A stretch of 64,000 nucleotides of DNA from Paracoccaceae bacterium (GCA_021296235.1 JAGWAS010000007.1:25549-89548), one strand, 5' to 3'; counted from the first letter of the stretch, positions 8,880-18,522 are shown. A program made the numbers and translations. Notes: a model not told the origin generated them from the sequence alone.

Positions 8880-9868
8880 GGCACAGTCTCCGAACCCGCC
8901 GCATGTCGTTTCGGTGCCGAATCCGAACCGTTATCCGTTGATTCAACCCGGGTTCGGGACAGCAAATCCATCACTGCCATTCGCACCGCGACGCCCATCT
9001 CGACCTGTTCCTGTATAACGGATCGGTTGATGTCATCGGCTATTGTGCCGTCGATTTCGACACCTCGGTTCATTGGGCCGGGGTGCATAACGATTGCGTC
9101 TTGTCGCGCATGCGAGAGCTTCTCCACGTCAAGCCCATAAAGGTGAAAATACTCTCGAAATGACGGGATGCTGGCACCGGTCATCCGTTCACGCTGAAGC
9201 CTCAGCATCATGACCACATCAACACCCCTCAGGCCCTCCTGCATCGAATCGAATACCTCGACCCCAAGTTCGGTCAGTATCCGGGGAACCAGGGTCGCCG
9301 GACCAATCATGCGAACCCGGTTATGTAGCTTGGACAACACGAGCATGTTGGAGCGCGCAACTCTCGAATGAAGAATGTCGCCGCAAATTGCAACGGTGAG
9401 GCCGTGGATCTTTCCCTTTCGGCGCCGTATGGTCAGCGCATCAAGCAGCGCTTGTGTTGGATGTTCGTGATTGCCGTCGCCGGCATTGATGACCGAACAG
9501 TTGACTTTATCCGCCAAGAGGTTGACCGCACCGGAATCGGGGTGTCGGACCACGAGCAGGTCCGGGCGCATGGCATTCAGCGTGAGCGCGGTGTCGATAA
9601 GCGATTCGCCCTTGCGCAGTGAGCTTGTGCCTGCATTCATGTTCATGACGTCGGCGCCAAGGCGTTTTCCGGCCAGTTCAAAGCTCATCTGGGTGCGGGT
9701 TGAATTTTCGAAAAAGATGTTGATCTGCGTTTTGCCGGCCAGCGCCGCATCATGCTTGGTTGGCCGCCGGTTGAATTCAACGTATGTTTCCGCAAGGTCG
9801 AGAATGGTCAGGATTTCGCCGACGGAAAGATGACCGATACCAAGCAGGTGCCTGGACAAGAAAGTCAT
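8876..9868 (-). CDS. pyrB: Aspartate carbamoyltransferase catalytic chain
   Basis: Condenses carbamoyl phosphate with aspartate, the first committed step of pyrimidine synthesis. The protein of 330 residues has the carbamoyl-phosphate site [13 protein letters not shown], the HPTQALLD loop and [10 protein letters not shown] near the C-terminus. The ATG at 9868 follows a GGAAAGGGG ribosome-binding site. The open frame continues about 89 codons upstream but looks non-coding there. It overlaps the pyrC-like gene by 4 bases (translational coupling), consistent with a dodecameric PyrB-PyrX complex. Confidence 0.94.
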   Translation of the reverse strand: MTFLSRHLLGIGHLSVGEILTILDLAETYVEFNRRPTKHDAALAGKTQINIFFENSTRTQMSFELAGKRLGADVMNMNAGTSSLRKGESLIDTALTLNAMRPDLLVVRHPDSGAVNLLADKVNCSVINAGDGNHEHPTQALLDALTIRRRKGKIHGLTVAICGDILHSRVARSNMLVLSKLHNRVRMIGPATLVPRILTELGVEVFDSMQEGLRGVDVVMMLRLQRERMTGASIPSFREYFHLYGLDVEKLSHARQDAIVMHPGPMNRGVEIDGTIADDINRSVIQEQVEMGVAVRMAVMDLLSRTRVESTDNGSDSAPKRHAAGSETVP

Positions 9869-9929
9869 TGGTCCACCCCTTTCCGGCGGCTTATATGCAT
9901 GCAAGATTTCCGGGGCAAGGATTTGGCTG

Positions 9930-9966
9930 CGGCAATCCGTGGCACAAGTTCGGCAATTCGTGGGAC
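9930..9966. repeat. Two 16-bp near-identical direct repeats, 21 bp apart, between pyrB and the UDG gene
   Basis: The unit cggcaatccgtggcac (9930-9945) recurs as cggcaattcgtgggac (9951-9966) with 14 of 16 bases the same. Start-to-start spacing is 21 bp, two helical turns. The repeats lie 62-98 bp upstream of the pyrB start in a 191-bp divergent gap, a suitable place for a regulator dimer. No regulator is identified, and the match could be chance. Confidence 0.4.
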
Positions 9967-10059
9967 GTCGAAAGTCGACTAAACTCATGGAATCGGTTTG
10001 CCCAGTTGGCAATTGGCAATAAACTGCAGTGAGGTCAAATTGGCAACCGGGGCGGACAG

Positions 10060-10929
10060 ATGAAATCCGATGCCGCTGTTGGGCTTCTCGAATGGTGCAT
10101 TGAAATCGGTGATGACGAGTGCATTGGCGAGGCACCGGTTGACCACTTCAAGCTTGAAATTCAGGAGAAAAAACGCTTGCAGCGGCATGACGAACCGATC
10201 GCAATCGAGCCTGCAATTCGAGGAGATTCAACCTTGCCTGACGCTCCATCAGCTGTATCGCGAGACAACACTCGTCCTCGAGCAGGCGGACGGGCCGATG
10301 AGGTCAAAATGCAGGGACTTGCGATCTCGGAGGCAATCTCGGCGGCAGATGACACACGCTCGCTCGAGGCCCTCAGGAAGGCTCTGTCAAACTACAACCA
10401 CTGCGAACTAAAGAAATTGGCCCAGAATTTGGTGTTTTCCGATGGACACCCTTGTGCGCATGTCATGATAATCGGTGAGGCACCGGGGGCCGACGAGGAT
10501 CGGCTCGGGCGGCCTTTCGTTGGCAGGGCAGGCCGGCTACTGGATCGGATGTTTGCTGAGATTGACCTGAGTCGCGAAGAGGAATCTCCGGAAAGATCAT
10601 TCTATATAACAAACATCCTGCCCTGGAGACCCCCGGGAAACCGGAATCCCACCCCAAACGAGATTGATATGCTGTTGCCATTCGTCAAAAGGCATGTCGA
10701 GTTGGTGGAGCCAAAGCTCTTGGTTCTCATGGGCAATATTTCGTGCAATGCACTGCTGGGAAAAGGCGCGATCACGAGACGGCACGGAAACTGGCACGAG
10801 TGGAAGGGAATTCCGGTCATGCCGATGTATCATCCTGCTTATCTCCTTCGGAATCCCGTGGCCAAGGGCGGGGCGTGGATTGACCTTCTGAAGATTCGCG
10901 CCTTTCTGATTGAGAAGGGCATGCGATGA
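10060..10929 (+). CDS. Uracil-DNA glycosylase, family 4-like
   Basis: Removes uracil from DNA. The 289-residue protein has motif 1 [15 protein letters not shown] (139-153), [27 protein letters not shown] and the C-terminal HPAYLLRNP (258 on). Residues 1 to about 105 are a poorly conserved extension. The four cysteines that hold the 4Fe-4S cluster in classical family 4 enzymes are not in place: KCRPP is LPWRPP, the cysteine after the next EI is absent, and only C115 remains of the N-terminal pair. It overlaps moaB by 4 bases (ATGA). Confidence 0.85.
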   Translation: MKSDAAVGLLEWCIEIGDDECIGEAPVDHFKLEIQEKKRLQRHDEPIAIEPAIRGDSTLPDAPSAVSRDNTRPRAGGRADEVKMQGLAISEAISAADDTRSLEALRKALSNYNHCELKKLAQNLVFSDGHPCAHVMIIGEAPGADEDRLGRPFVGRAGRLLDRMFAEIDLSREEESPERSFYITNILPWRPPGNRNPTPNEIDMLLPFVKRHVELVEPKLLVLMGNISCNALLGKGAITRRHGNWHEWKGIPVMPMYHPAYLLRNPVAKGGAWIDLLKIRAFLIEKGMR

Positions 10930-11468
10930 GCCGAATTGACGCTGCAAGGGAATTCATTTCGTTGAGAATCGCAATTCTTGCTGTGTCTGACACGCGTTCA
11001 ATCAATGACGACAGGTCGGGATCACTGCTGGAGCAAAAGGCGATTGCTGCAGGTCACAACGTCAGTTGCCGCCTGCTGATCCCGGATGACAGATCACAAA
11101 TCGCCCGGCAGCTGCGAATTTGGACACTTGATCCGAATATTGATGTCGTGATCAGCACCGGCGGCACGGGATTGACCGGGCGCGATCAGACCGTTGAGGC
11201 GCACAGGGATGTTTACGAAAAGGAAATTGAAGCGTTCGGTGCTGTCTTTGCCGTGGTTTCAATGAAGACCATCGGTGCCTCGGCCGTGCAATCGAGAGCG
11301 TGCGCAGGGGTTGCCAATGGAACATATCTGTTTGCTCTTCCAGGCTCTCCCGGAGCCTGCACCGACGCGTGGAACGAAATTCTTGAGCCGCAGCTGGATT
11401 ACCGCAATCGGCCGTGCAATTTCGTTGAGATCATGCCGCGATTGGACGAATGCAAGCGAAGAAAATAG
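10926..11468 (+). CDS. moaB: Molybdopterin adenylyltransferase, MoaB/Mog type
   Basis: Probably activates molybdopterin by adenylylation before molybdate insertion. The 180-residue protein shows the MoaB/MogA core: IAILAVSDTRS with the following DDRSG, the STGGTGLTGRDQT loop, and FALPGSPGACTDAW near the end. Its start overlaps the UDG stop as ATGA. It lies far from moaD and moaE at the start of the window, so molybdopterin genes are scattered here. Confidence 0.92.
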   Translation: MSRIDAAREFISLRIAILAVSDTRSINDDRSGSLLEQKAIAAGHNVSCRLLIPDDRSQIARQLRIWTLDPNIDVVISTGGTGLTGRDQTVEAHRDVYEKEIEAFGAVFAVVSMKTIGASAVQSRACAGVANGTYLFALPGSPGACTDAWNEILEPQLDYRNRPCNFVEIMPRLDECKRRK

Positions 11469-11518
11469 TCGGGTTGGATTGAGCGCCGCGGTGGCAATCC
11501 CCATCTGCCTTCCAAGGG

Positions 11519-12373
11519 TCAGCGTACAGTCAGATTTTCGTTGCAGCCAACAAATTCGATGTAGTCTTGGCCCGAAATGAGTGTGACCCGAAGGTTCGAG
11601 CGACGGAAAATGGCCATTCCGTCGCCAAAGAAATTCATCTGAGCAATTGCGCTGAGCCTTCCGCTGTGTTGCTGGTGAAGCAGTGCGTCGCTGAACCAGA
11701 TGGGGTCACCGGATGACTCAAAGACGGCAGCGGTTCGCGGTCCAATCTTCCCATCATAGTCAAACTCATACGTAATTCTGTAACCCTTGCCTGAACCCGA
11801 CATGTCAATGTTGCATGCGGCGCGGCCCTTCGGGTCTGAGGTGTCCACGCGCACCGGGTTTTTGCTCAGCGCCACTTCAATCGCCTTGGCGTTGCGGTGA
11901 TGGCCGGGGAAAACCTGAAACGGAACCTCAAGGGTAACCGGTACGCAGACATTCATGCAGACGCCGAGATGCAGCAACAGGTTGGCTCGTGCCGGTTGCA
12001 TGTGGTCGAAAGGAATTATCTCAATCGGAAATACAACTTCATCAGCGTATCCAATGGTTCGCATCCCATTGTCGATGAATACCGAAGGCCGGGGAAAGTG
12101 CATCTGAAGTCGGGCCACATTCGATTGTTCAACGAGTTCAAGGCGAGGCGGCAGACCGAATTCGCCGGGTGCGCGCCAGTATGTCTTCCAGCCTTCGGCA
12201 AGTTTGACCTGAATTCCGGACATGTTGACGGTTCCGGATTCCCGTTGCATCCACCAGCCAGCAAGGAACCGGTGCTCGGCAAGCGGAGCGCCTGTGTTGA
12301 ACTGTCCCAAGGCAGCACCGCCCCAGCAAGCCACCGCAAGCAGCGCAGCAAATGTCGGCGCAAATCTGGTCAT
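11519..12373 (-). CDS. Periplasmic DsbD N-terminal-like protein
   Basis: The 284-residue secreted protein has a signal peptide (residues 1-23, cleavage near GGAALGQ). Its body resembles the DsbD alpha (DsbC/PF11412) domain: the W-KTYWRAPGEFGLPP segment, a GYADEVVFP strand and the paired cysteines in LGVCMNVCVPVTLEVP. It may receive electrons from a DsbD/CcdA-type membrane protein, but no membrane partner is adjacent. It is divergent from yqgE, as I have seen in other alphaproteobacteria. The function is inferred from the domain only. Confidence 0.78.
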   Translation of the reverse strand: MTRFAPTFAALLAVACWGGAALGQFNTGAPLAEHRFLAGWWMQRESGTVNMSGIQVKLAEGWKTYWRAPGEFGLPPRLELVEQSNVARLQMHFPRPSVFIDNGMRTIGYADEVVFPIEIIPFDHMQPARANLLLHLGVCMNVCVPVTLEVPFQVFPGHHRNAKAIEVALSKNPVRVDTSDPKGRAACNIDMSGSGKGYRITYEFDYDGKIGPRTAAVFESSGDPIWFSDALLHQQHSGRLSAIAQMNFFGDGMAIFRRSNLRVTLISGQDYIEFVGCNENLTVR

Positions 12374-12572
12374 CGCATCCTGTCAATCTCTCCGGGAACG
12401 GTACTGGACAGCAAAATTGACCTGAAATCAACTTTTGGAGAGCGGGAGTGGCGTTGCATGTAGACATAAAAAAAACCTTTCAAATGAAGCGTTGCGTTGA
12501 CATTGCTTCGTGTTGCGTCATTCTTGAAACAAATGGCATGCCTGTAACGGGTGCATTCCGAAGGAATTTGTC

Positions 12573-13136
12573 TTGCAGATCGAACGATACCTCAGCGGAA
12601 AAATGTTGATTGCCATGCCGGACATGGCGGATCCTCGATTTCGCAAGAGCGTGATTCTCATGCTTGATCATACCGAAAAGGAAGCGATGGGCGTTGTCGT
12701 GAACAAGGTCGCCGGCAGCGTTTGTGCGACCCAGATTTCAGATTCCAGCGAAGATTCGATTGATGATGCGTTGATTCTTCCGTTGCATGACGGTGGTCCA
12801 GTGGATCCCGAACGCATCCTGGTGATTCATTCCGGAGATGGTTCAGAGTACCCTTCCACGAAGGTCATCAACAAGGACTTCTGCATGACCCTTACTCCCG
12901 ACATCTTTGAGGATCTGTCCCGCGGAAGCGGTCCACAGGAATGCCTTCTTGTGCTGAGCTATTCCGGTTGGGCCGGAGGTCAGCTTGAAAGTGAAATTGC
13001 CAGCAATGCTTGGCTTGTTTGCGACGCAAACCCAAAACTCGTGTTCAGAACCGAAACACACCTCAAATGGGAAGCTGCCATCAGGTCGCTTGGCGTCAGC
13101 CCGGAAATGCTGGCTTCCAGCGGCGGATCAGCTTAG
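12573..13136 (+). CDS. YqgE/AlgH family protein (DUF179)
   Basis: The 187-residue protein matches YqgE/AlgH throughout: GKMLIAMPDMADPRF at the N-terminus, MLDHTEKEAMGVVVNK, GGPVDPERILVIH, and GYSGWAGGQLESEI-like LSYSGWAGGQLE. No enzymatic activity is firmly known for the family. The TTG at 12573 is the start because an AAGGA ribosome-binding site stands just upstream and family members begin at this point. It overlaps the 3' end of the convergent tsaC by 9 bases. Confidence 0.9.
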   Translation: MQIERYLSGKMLIAMPDMADPRFRKSVILMLDHTEKEAMGVVVNKVAGSVCATQISDSSEDSIDDALILPLHDGGPVDPERILVIHSGDGSEYPSTKVINKDFCMTLTPDIFEDLSRGSGPQECLLVLSYSGWAGGQLESEIASNAWLVCDANPKLVFRTETHLKWEAAIRSLGVSPEMLASSGGSA

Positions 13137-14078
13137 CGGCTGACAGGATGCCCGTCTCAGCCTGTCGTTGATGGCTTTTCCCAATCCGGATTCTGGTATT
13201 GGCGAAACCGCGATGGTTGCCCCGCCAATTCGCAATGCGAATTCATCGGCCGCTCGAAGAAGGCTGTAGAAGCGCGCCGCAGCTTCGTTCAGGTCGCCCT
13301 TGGGTGAGAGGTTGAGTTCCCCGGTTGGTCCATGCAATCCAAATCCCAGCAAAACCTCGCCGTCCAACTCCGACACCGCGTTCATGCGGACGCGCGATCG
13401 GGGGGAATAGTGGACCGCCATTTGGCCGGGCGAAACCACTTCCGTCGGGCTCGGATCAATCACAAGCTTGATCCCCAGCCGTTCTTCGATGATCTCCGCT
13501 GACAGTGCTCCCGGGCGCAGAAGTTCCAGCCCGCGCCCCGTTGAGCGAAACACGGTTGACTCCAGCCCGCACGGGCAAGCTCCCGCGTCAATCACGGCAT
13601 CGGCTCGGCCGTTCAGGTCCGCAATCACATGATCGGCATTTGTTGGGCTGACCCGGCCGGACATGTTTGCGGACGGCGCAGCAACCGGAATGCCTGCGGT
13701 TTCGATCAACTCCCTGGCCAAGTTATGGGAGGGTATGCGGACCGCCAGTGTTTGCCGATTTGGGCTCACGAGTCGTGATATTCCCGAGTCCGCCAGCAAC
13801 GGTAGGACAAGCGTAAGTGGACCCGGCCAAAATGTATCGGCGGCCCGTTGCGAGAGGGGATCAAAGCGGACCAGTCGCTTGGCGTCGGCGACGTGTGCCA
13901 AATGTACGATAAGAGGGTTGTTCGCCGGTCTGCCTTTTGCGGCAAACAATGCCGCCACAGCAAGATCGTTGGTGGCATCGGCACCAAGCCCGTAGACGGT
14001 TTCGGTCGGAAACGCCACCAGCTTGCCCGCCCTCAGCAGATTCGCGCCGCGGGCAACCGACCTCGGGCTCGCACTCAT
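13128..14078 (-). CDS. tsaC: L-threonylcarbamoyladenylate synthase (Sua5/YrdC/YwlC)
   Basis: Makes threonylcarbamoyl-AMP for the t6A modification of ANN-decoding tRNAs. The 316-residue protein is the long Sua5 form: an N-terminal YrdC domain (GKLVAFPTETVYGLGADATND, KGRPANNPLIVHL, PSANMSGRVSPT) and a C-terminal Sua5 domain from about residue 210 (SPGQMAVHYSPR). The ATG at 14078 matches the family start. The open frame upstream is not supported. Confidence 0.93.
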   Translation of the reverse strand: MSASPRSVARGANLLRAGKLVAFPTETVYGLGADATNDLAVAALFAAKGRPANNPLIVHLAHVADAKRLVRFDPLSQRAADTFWPGPLTLVLPLLADSGISRLVSPNRQTLAVRIPSHNLARELIETAGIPVAAPSANMSGRVSPTNADHVIADLNGRADAVIDAGACPCGLESTVFRSTGRGLELLRPGALSAEIIEERLGIKLVIDPSPTEVVSPGQMAVHYSPRSRVRMNAVSELDGEVLLGFGLHGPTGELNLSPKGDLNEAAARFYSLLRAADEFALRIGGATIAVSPIPESGLGKAINDRLRRASCQPLS

Positions 14079-14225
14079 TCTGACTGTGGCCAATTTGATT
14101 GATCCGTGTGTGGTGGACGTATGTGGTGGACGCAATCCTGCCCACCGGTCTATTACAGCAAACTTGAACCGCACCGGCAAGTGTTGCGGGACGCATTCAG
14201 CCTACAGAGACAACCATGACAAGAC

Positions 14226-15938
14226 ATGCGCTACATTCCTCCTGTTGACGAGCACATCTTCGTGCTTCGGAATGTCGTCGGGTTGGGTGAACCCTCCTGC
14301 TTCGGAAGTTTTGCGGAGTTGGAAGAGGAGCACGTTGCCGAAATACTGGCAGGTGCCGGAAAGTTGGCGGAAAAGATACTGCATCCGCTGCAACGAGCGG
14401 GAGACATGCATCCCGCGCGGTTAAGCAACGGGGATGTCTTGACGTCGCCGGGTTTTGCCGGGGGCTATCGTGCGATTGCCGAGGGCGGTTGGGTTGGCAT
14501 TGCTGCCAGCCCGGAGTTTGGCGGCGCAGGATTGCCGGCATTGCTTGCCAATGCCGTTAACGAAATGCTCAACGGCGCTTGCATGTCTCTGGGACTGAAT
14601 CCGCTGCTGAGTCAGAGCCAAATCAGGGCACTTGAAGCCCATGCCTCCGACGAGATCAAGAAGATCTACCTTCCCCGGCTGATTTCGGGTGAGTGGTTCG
14701 GAACCATGAACATAACCGAACCCGAAGCAGGTTCGGATGTCGGAAACCTGAAAAGCATCGCCGAACCGGATGTGGATGGATCATTCAAATTGACCGGGCG
14801 GAAGATCTTCATCAGCTGGGCCGATGCCGACTTTGCCGAAAACGTCTGCCACCTGGTGCTGGCACGGCTGCCGTCCGCCCCGGCCGGCACGAAGGGATTG
14901 TCGCTTTTCGTGGTGCCAAAGTTCATTCCCGATGAAGATGGCAAGCCGGGAAGGCGCAACAGCGTGCGGATCACTTCGCTTGAGGACAAGCTGGGCATTC
15001 ATGGGTCACCAACCGCGGTTGTTGAACATGATCGGGCCAAGGGTTGGATGATCGGCGGGGCAAATGGCGGCATGCGCGCCATGTTCACGATGATGAATTT
15101 TGCAAGACTCGGTGTCGGATGCCAAGGTGTTGGAGTGGCTGAAGCCGCAACACAGCTGGCAGCCAGTTTTGCCAAGGATCGCCGGCAGGGCAAGCCAAGC
15201 CGAACCGACGGAACCGATTCAATCTCCGGCCATGCCAACGTTCGGCGCACGCTGGCCCTGATGGTGTCTCAAGTGCAGGCGGCGAGGGCCATATGTGCGT
15301 CCTGTGCCCGCGCGATTGATCTTGCCGGTTCAACGGGTGAGGAAGGGTGGAGCCGGCGCGCGGCACTGCTGACACCCGTAGCCAAGGTCTTCGGATCGGA
15401 GACCGGAATTGAAGTTGCATTGAAGGGCATCGCGGTGCATGGCGGCATGGGTTACGTCGAGGGAACGGGGGCAGCACAGTTTCTCAGGGATGCATTGGTT
15501 GCGACAATCTATGAGGGCACAAACGGAGTTCAGGCAATTGATCTTGTTACCCGAAAGCTGGACGGTGGCGAGCCGATTCGGCTGCTGGATGAGATTGAAG
15601 CGGAACTGGATTTGGCCGAAGGGCGGGCAGGTGGGTTCGTTGGCACTGCGAGGCAGGCATTGGAAAAAGTCAGGGGCGCAACGGAATGGATGACGGAGCA
15701 GACTGACGTGAATGAGCGAATCGCCGGCTCCGAACCCTATTTGCGTGCCTTGGCACTGCTGCTTGGCGCCGTCTTTCACATTCGAGCGCACCTGGCCGTC
15801 GGCGGCACCGGTCGCCGGGCGCACTTGGCTGAGGTGTTTGTTGGCAGGCTGTTGCCGGCCTGCAGTTGGCATTGCCGCGAGGCAACGCTCGGTTCGGATG
15901 ATCTCTTTGGAATTTCCGATCATGAATTCGTCAGCTGA
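14226..15938 (+). CDS. Acyl-CoA dehydrogenase family protein (DmdC-like)
   Basis: FAD-dependent acyl-CoA dehydrogenase of the long, 570-residue class that includes DmdC (3-methylmercaptopropionyl-CoA dehydrogenase). The N-terminus MRYIPPVDEHIFVL is typical of that class. TEPEAGSD, GRKIFISWADADF, KLGIHGSPT and the catalytic-glutamate segment YEGTNGVQAIDL (E430) are present. Substrate cannot be read from sequence, and the class also contains general medium-chain enzymes. It overlaps the MBL hydrolase by 17 bases, so the two are probably co-translated. Confidence 0.88.
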   Translation: MRYIPPVDEHIFVLRNVVGLGEPSCFGSFAELEEEHVAEILAGAGKLAEKILHPLQRAGDMHPARLSNGDVLTSPGFAGGYRAIAEGGWVGIAASPEFGGAGLPALLANAVNEMLNGACMSLGLNPLLSQSQIRALEAHASDEIKKIYLPRLISGEWFGTMNITEPEAGSDVGNLKSIAEPDVDGSFKLTGRKIFISWADADFAENVCHLVLARLPSAPAGTKGLSLFVVPKFIPDEDGKPGRRNSVRITSLEDKLGIHGSPTAVVEHDRAKGWMIGGANGGMRAMFTMMNFARLGVGCQGVGVAEAATQLAASFAKDRRQGKPSRTDGTDSISGHANVRRTLALMVSQVQAARAICASCARAIDLAGSTGEEGWSRRAALLTPVAKVFGSETGIEVALKGIAVHGGMGYVEGTGAAQFLRDALVATIYEGTNGVQAIDLVTRKLDGGEPIRLLDEIEAELDLAEGRAGGFVGTARQALEKVRGATEWMTEQTDVNERIAGSEPYLRALALLLGAVFHIRAHLAVGGTGRRAHLAEVFVGRLLPACSWHCREATLGSDDLFGISDHEFVS

Positions 15939-16983
15939 CTCCGCAGCAGCGGAGGTTTCGGAGCTTCGGTTTCCCTGCGCCGACGCACCGGTGCCGGGCA
16001 TGCCGGTTGAAATCAGTGATGGCGTTTTATGGTTCCGGTTTCCACTGCCGATGGCACTGGATCATGTGAATGTCTATGCCCTGCGCGATATGGATGGTTG
16101 GACCGTTGTTGACACAGGTATCAATTCCTCCTTGACCAGAAAGATCTGGTTGGAGGTCATGGCCGGACCCCTCGGCGGAAGGCCGGTCAGACGGGTGGTT
16201 TTGACCCATCACCATCCCGACCATGTGGGTCTTGCCGGTTGGTTCAAACATGAATTTGGCGCGGAGATTTGGTCCACGAGGGTCGCCTGGCTGATGGCCA
16301 GGATGCTGACTTTGGACGTTCAGCCCCGCCACACCCCTGAATCGATAAGGTTTTACCGTGATGCGGGCGTGCCGGAGGATATGATTGCGGCGAGGTCCCG
16401 GGAGCGACCGTTCAACTTTGCCGACATTGTGCATCCGGTACCGGCTGGTTTCCGGCGCATCCAGGACGGCGAAACGGTCGAATTCGGCAGGCGCAGTTGG
16501 CGTGTAAGGTTTGGCGGAGGACATGCACCCGACCATGCGACCTTCTGGTGCAGGGAAGATGCGTTGATCATCGGAGGTGATCAATTCCTCGCCGACATTT
16601 CGCCCAATATTGGTGTCTACCCGACAGAGCCGGAGGCCAATCCGCTTCGTGATTGGCTGGAATCGTGCGCGAGGTTTCAAGATCATGCCGACAATGAGTC
16701 GCTTGTCCTTGTGGGGCACAAGGTGCCGTACACGGGACTGGAAGTGCGCCTTCGGCAACTTGTCGAAAATCACATTTCCGCACTTGGCAGGCTGCGCGAA
16801 CATTTGATTCAACCGAGATCCGCCGCCGATTGCCTGAAGGTCCTCTTCAAGCGAGACATTGATCAGGAGAATTACGGCTTTGCGATCGTCGAATCGGTGG
16901 CGCACCTGAATTTTCTTCACCAGGGGGGCGAAGCTTCCCGATCGCGCCGGAACGATGGGGCATGGCAATTCATTGCAAACTGA
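15922..16983 (+). CDS. MBL-fold metallo-hydrolase
   Basis: The 353-residue protein has the metallo-beta-lactamase metal site THHHPDH at residues 95-101, VDTG before it, the later GGHAPDH and GGDQFL ligands, and a C-terminal LACTB2/glyoxalase-II-like region ending GHKVPYTG and beyond. The ATG at 15922 was chosen because the frame upstream lies within the acyl-CoA dehydrogenase. The overlap with that gene hints at hydrolysis of a thioester or related product of the same pathway, but this is inference. Confidence 0.87.
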   Translation: MNSSADSAAAEVSELRFPCADAPVPGMPVEISDGVLWFRFPLPMALDHVNVYALRDMDGWTVVDTGINSSLTRKIWLEVMAGPLGGRPVRRVVLTHHHPDHVGLAGWFKHEFGAEIWSTRVAWLMARMLTLDVQPRHTPESIRFYRDAGVPEDMIAARSRERPFNFADIVHPVPAGFRRIQDGETVEFGRRSWRVRFGGGHAPDHATFWCREDALIIGGDQFLADISPNIGVYPTEPEANPLRDWLESCARFQDHADNESLVLVGHKVPYTGLEVRLRQLVENHISALGRLREHLIQPRSAADCLKVLFKRDIDQENYGFAIVESVAHLNFLHQGGEASRSRRNDGAWQFIAN

Positions 16984-17121
16984 CAGTCGGCAAACAGCAA
17001 ACCTGTTGGCATTCCGAAGATCGGTGATTGCCGAGTTGAATTTTCAGGCAGGTTGCGGCAGGAAGGCGCGTCTCCGGCGCCCGGCGCAGGGCAGACCGAA
17101 CTTCGAAGAAGGAAATTGTCG

Positions 17122-17256
17122 ATGAGCGACCATGAGCATGGATCAATGGACATCACCGGGCACGAGCGGGATTTTGCCGGCTTTGTGAAATTCACCGCCT
17201 GGGTTTGCGCGGTCATAATTTTTGCACTGATTTTTCTGGCTGTCTTCAACAGCTGA
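17122..17256 (+). CDS. aa3-type cytochrome c oxidase subunit IV
   Basis: A 44-residue, single-helix subunit of the alphaproteobacterial aa3 cytochrome oxidase. The product MSDHEHGSMDITGHERDF followed by one transmembrane helix (about residues 22-41) matches the family in size and layout. The ATG at 17122 has a GAAGGAAA ribosome-binding site. No other oxidase subunit gene is nearby, which is usual for this gene. Confidence 0.9.
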   Translation: MSDHEHGSMDITGHERDFAGFVKFTAWVCAVIIFALIFLAVFNS

Positions 17257-17325
17257 AGACAATGTCGGTTTTCCGTGAACCAAGGCGGGTTCGGATTGAC
17301 CTGCCAGATGGTCAGGAATTGGCAA

Positions 17326-17345
17326 CGCCGCCTGATCCGGCGGCG
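17326..17345. terminator. GC-rich hairpin between convergent cox subunit IV and rpsU
   Basis: A perfect 7-bp stem CGCCGCC/GGCGGCG with a 6-base loop lies between the stop codons of two convergent genes. There is no clear U-tract on either side, so it is a weak candidate for a two-way terminator. Confidence 0.4.
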
Positions 17346-17366
17346 CATCCATGAGCAGTTGGGAGT

Positions 17367-17570
17367 TCAGCCACCTTCCCTAAGCGCGCGCTTCCGGGCT
17401 AGCTTTCTGGCGCGCCTAATGGCTTCGGCTTTTTCCCGTGCCCTCTTTTCCGATGGTTTTTCATAGTGTTGTCGGAGTTTCATCTCCCTGAACACACCTT
17501 CCCTTTGCAGCTTCTTCTTAAGAACGCGCAGGGCTTGGTCAACATTGTTGTCCCGGACTTGAACGTGCAT
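17367..17570 (-). CDS. rpsU: 30S ribosomal protein S21
   Basis: A 67-residue S21 with the hallmark [23 protein letters not shown] start and [13 protein letters not shown], followed by an Arg/Lys-rich tail. The ATG at 17570 has an AAAGGAA ribosome-binding site. It is divergent from coq9, an arrangement I associate with alphaproteobacteria. S21 assists mRNA-16S rRNA pairing on the small subunit. Confidence 0.97.
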   Translation of the reverse strand: MHVQVRDNNVDQALRVLKKKLQREGVFREMKLRQHYEKPSEKRAREKAEAIRRARKLARKRALREGG

Positions 17571-17730
17571 CTAATTCCTTTGCTGTGTGTTTTGCGTGTG
17601 TTGCGAACTTGAACTTTATGTGCGCCCTATATCAACCCGATCCCGACCCGTCCACCTCGCAGTTGACGACTGTTCCGCGGATTCGGCGATTCCCGCACGC
17701 CTTACCGAATCTTGACCCACCGGCATAAGT

Positions 17731-18522
17731 TTGAGTGGACAATTGATGATGAAGTCAAGGCGCAGAAATGATATTGCAGATTGGAGCCAATCGGGGAAGG
17801 CAATGACCAGTCAAGCGAACAGCGGGCCAAGTGGCAAAGTGAATCTCAGAAGGCAATTGATGTTGACGGCATTGGAGAATGTCCCGTTCGAAGGTTGGAG
17901 TTCGGCGAACTTCCATCGTGCCATTGGATGCATCGGGGCTGATCCTGCTGAGGCAAGGCGGGCATGTCCGGCTGGTGCACTTGATCTTGCACTGGAGTTT
18001 CAGTGCTGGGGCGACGACCTCATGGCAATTGAACTTGAATCTGCCGATCTTGGGACGATGCGCATGAACGAACGGGTTGCAACAGCGGTGGAAGCGAGGC
18101 TCAATGTGGTGGCCGAACACCGTGAGGCAGTCAGGAGGGTCATGACGTTGTTTTCGCTGCCATTCAATGGCAGTCGAGGGGCACGTTCCCTGTGGCGCAC
18201 TGCCGACCGAATCTGGAATTTGCTTGGGGACAATTCTGACGACTACAACTGGTACACCAAGCGGGCAATGTTGTCGGCAGTTATCGGCTCATCCGTTCTC
18301 TATTGGCTTGGTGATTCGGGGTCGGAGGTTTCGACGAGAGGGTTCATCGACAGGCGCATCAGCGATGTGATGCGGGTTGAGGCCATGAAGAAGCAAATGA
18401 GAAACATGCCTGGCGGCGCCAGCATTCTCGGCGCGGTCGAGGGGCTTGCGCGTTCGGTCCGGCCGCCGATGCACCGCAAGGAACAGTATCCGGGTTGGAT
18501 GGCGGCTGGAGGTCAGGAATGA
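17731..18522 (+). CDS. COQ9 family ubiquinone biosynthesis protein
   Basis: Lipid-binding helper of ubiquinone synthesis. The TetR-like fold region includes RRQLMLTALENVPFEGW, and the C-terminal COQ9 domain includes RTADRIWNLLGDNSDDYNWYTKR and YWLGDSG, the most conserved family segment. The start is uncertain: TTG at 17731, ATG at 17746/17749 or ATG at 17803 are all in frame, and the first 25 or so residues look unconserved. It overlaps the next gene as ATGA and is divergent from rpsU. Confidence 0.88.
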   Translation: MSGQLMMKSRRRNDIADWSQSGKAMTSQANSGPSGKVNLRRQLMLTALENVPFEGWSSANFHRAIGCIGADPAEARRACPAGALDLALEFQCWGDDLMAIELESADLGTMRMNERVATAVEARLNVVAEHREAVRRVMTLFSLPFNGSRGARSLWRTADRIWNLLGDNSDDYNWYTKRAMLSAVIGSSVLYWLGDSGSEVSTRGFIDRRISDVMRVEAMKKQMRNMPGGASILGAVEGLARSVRPPMHRKEQYPGWMAAGGQE

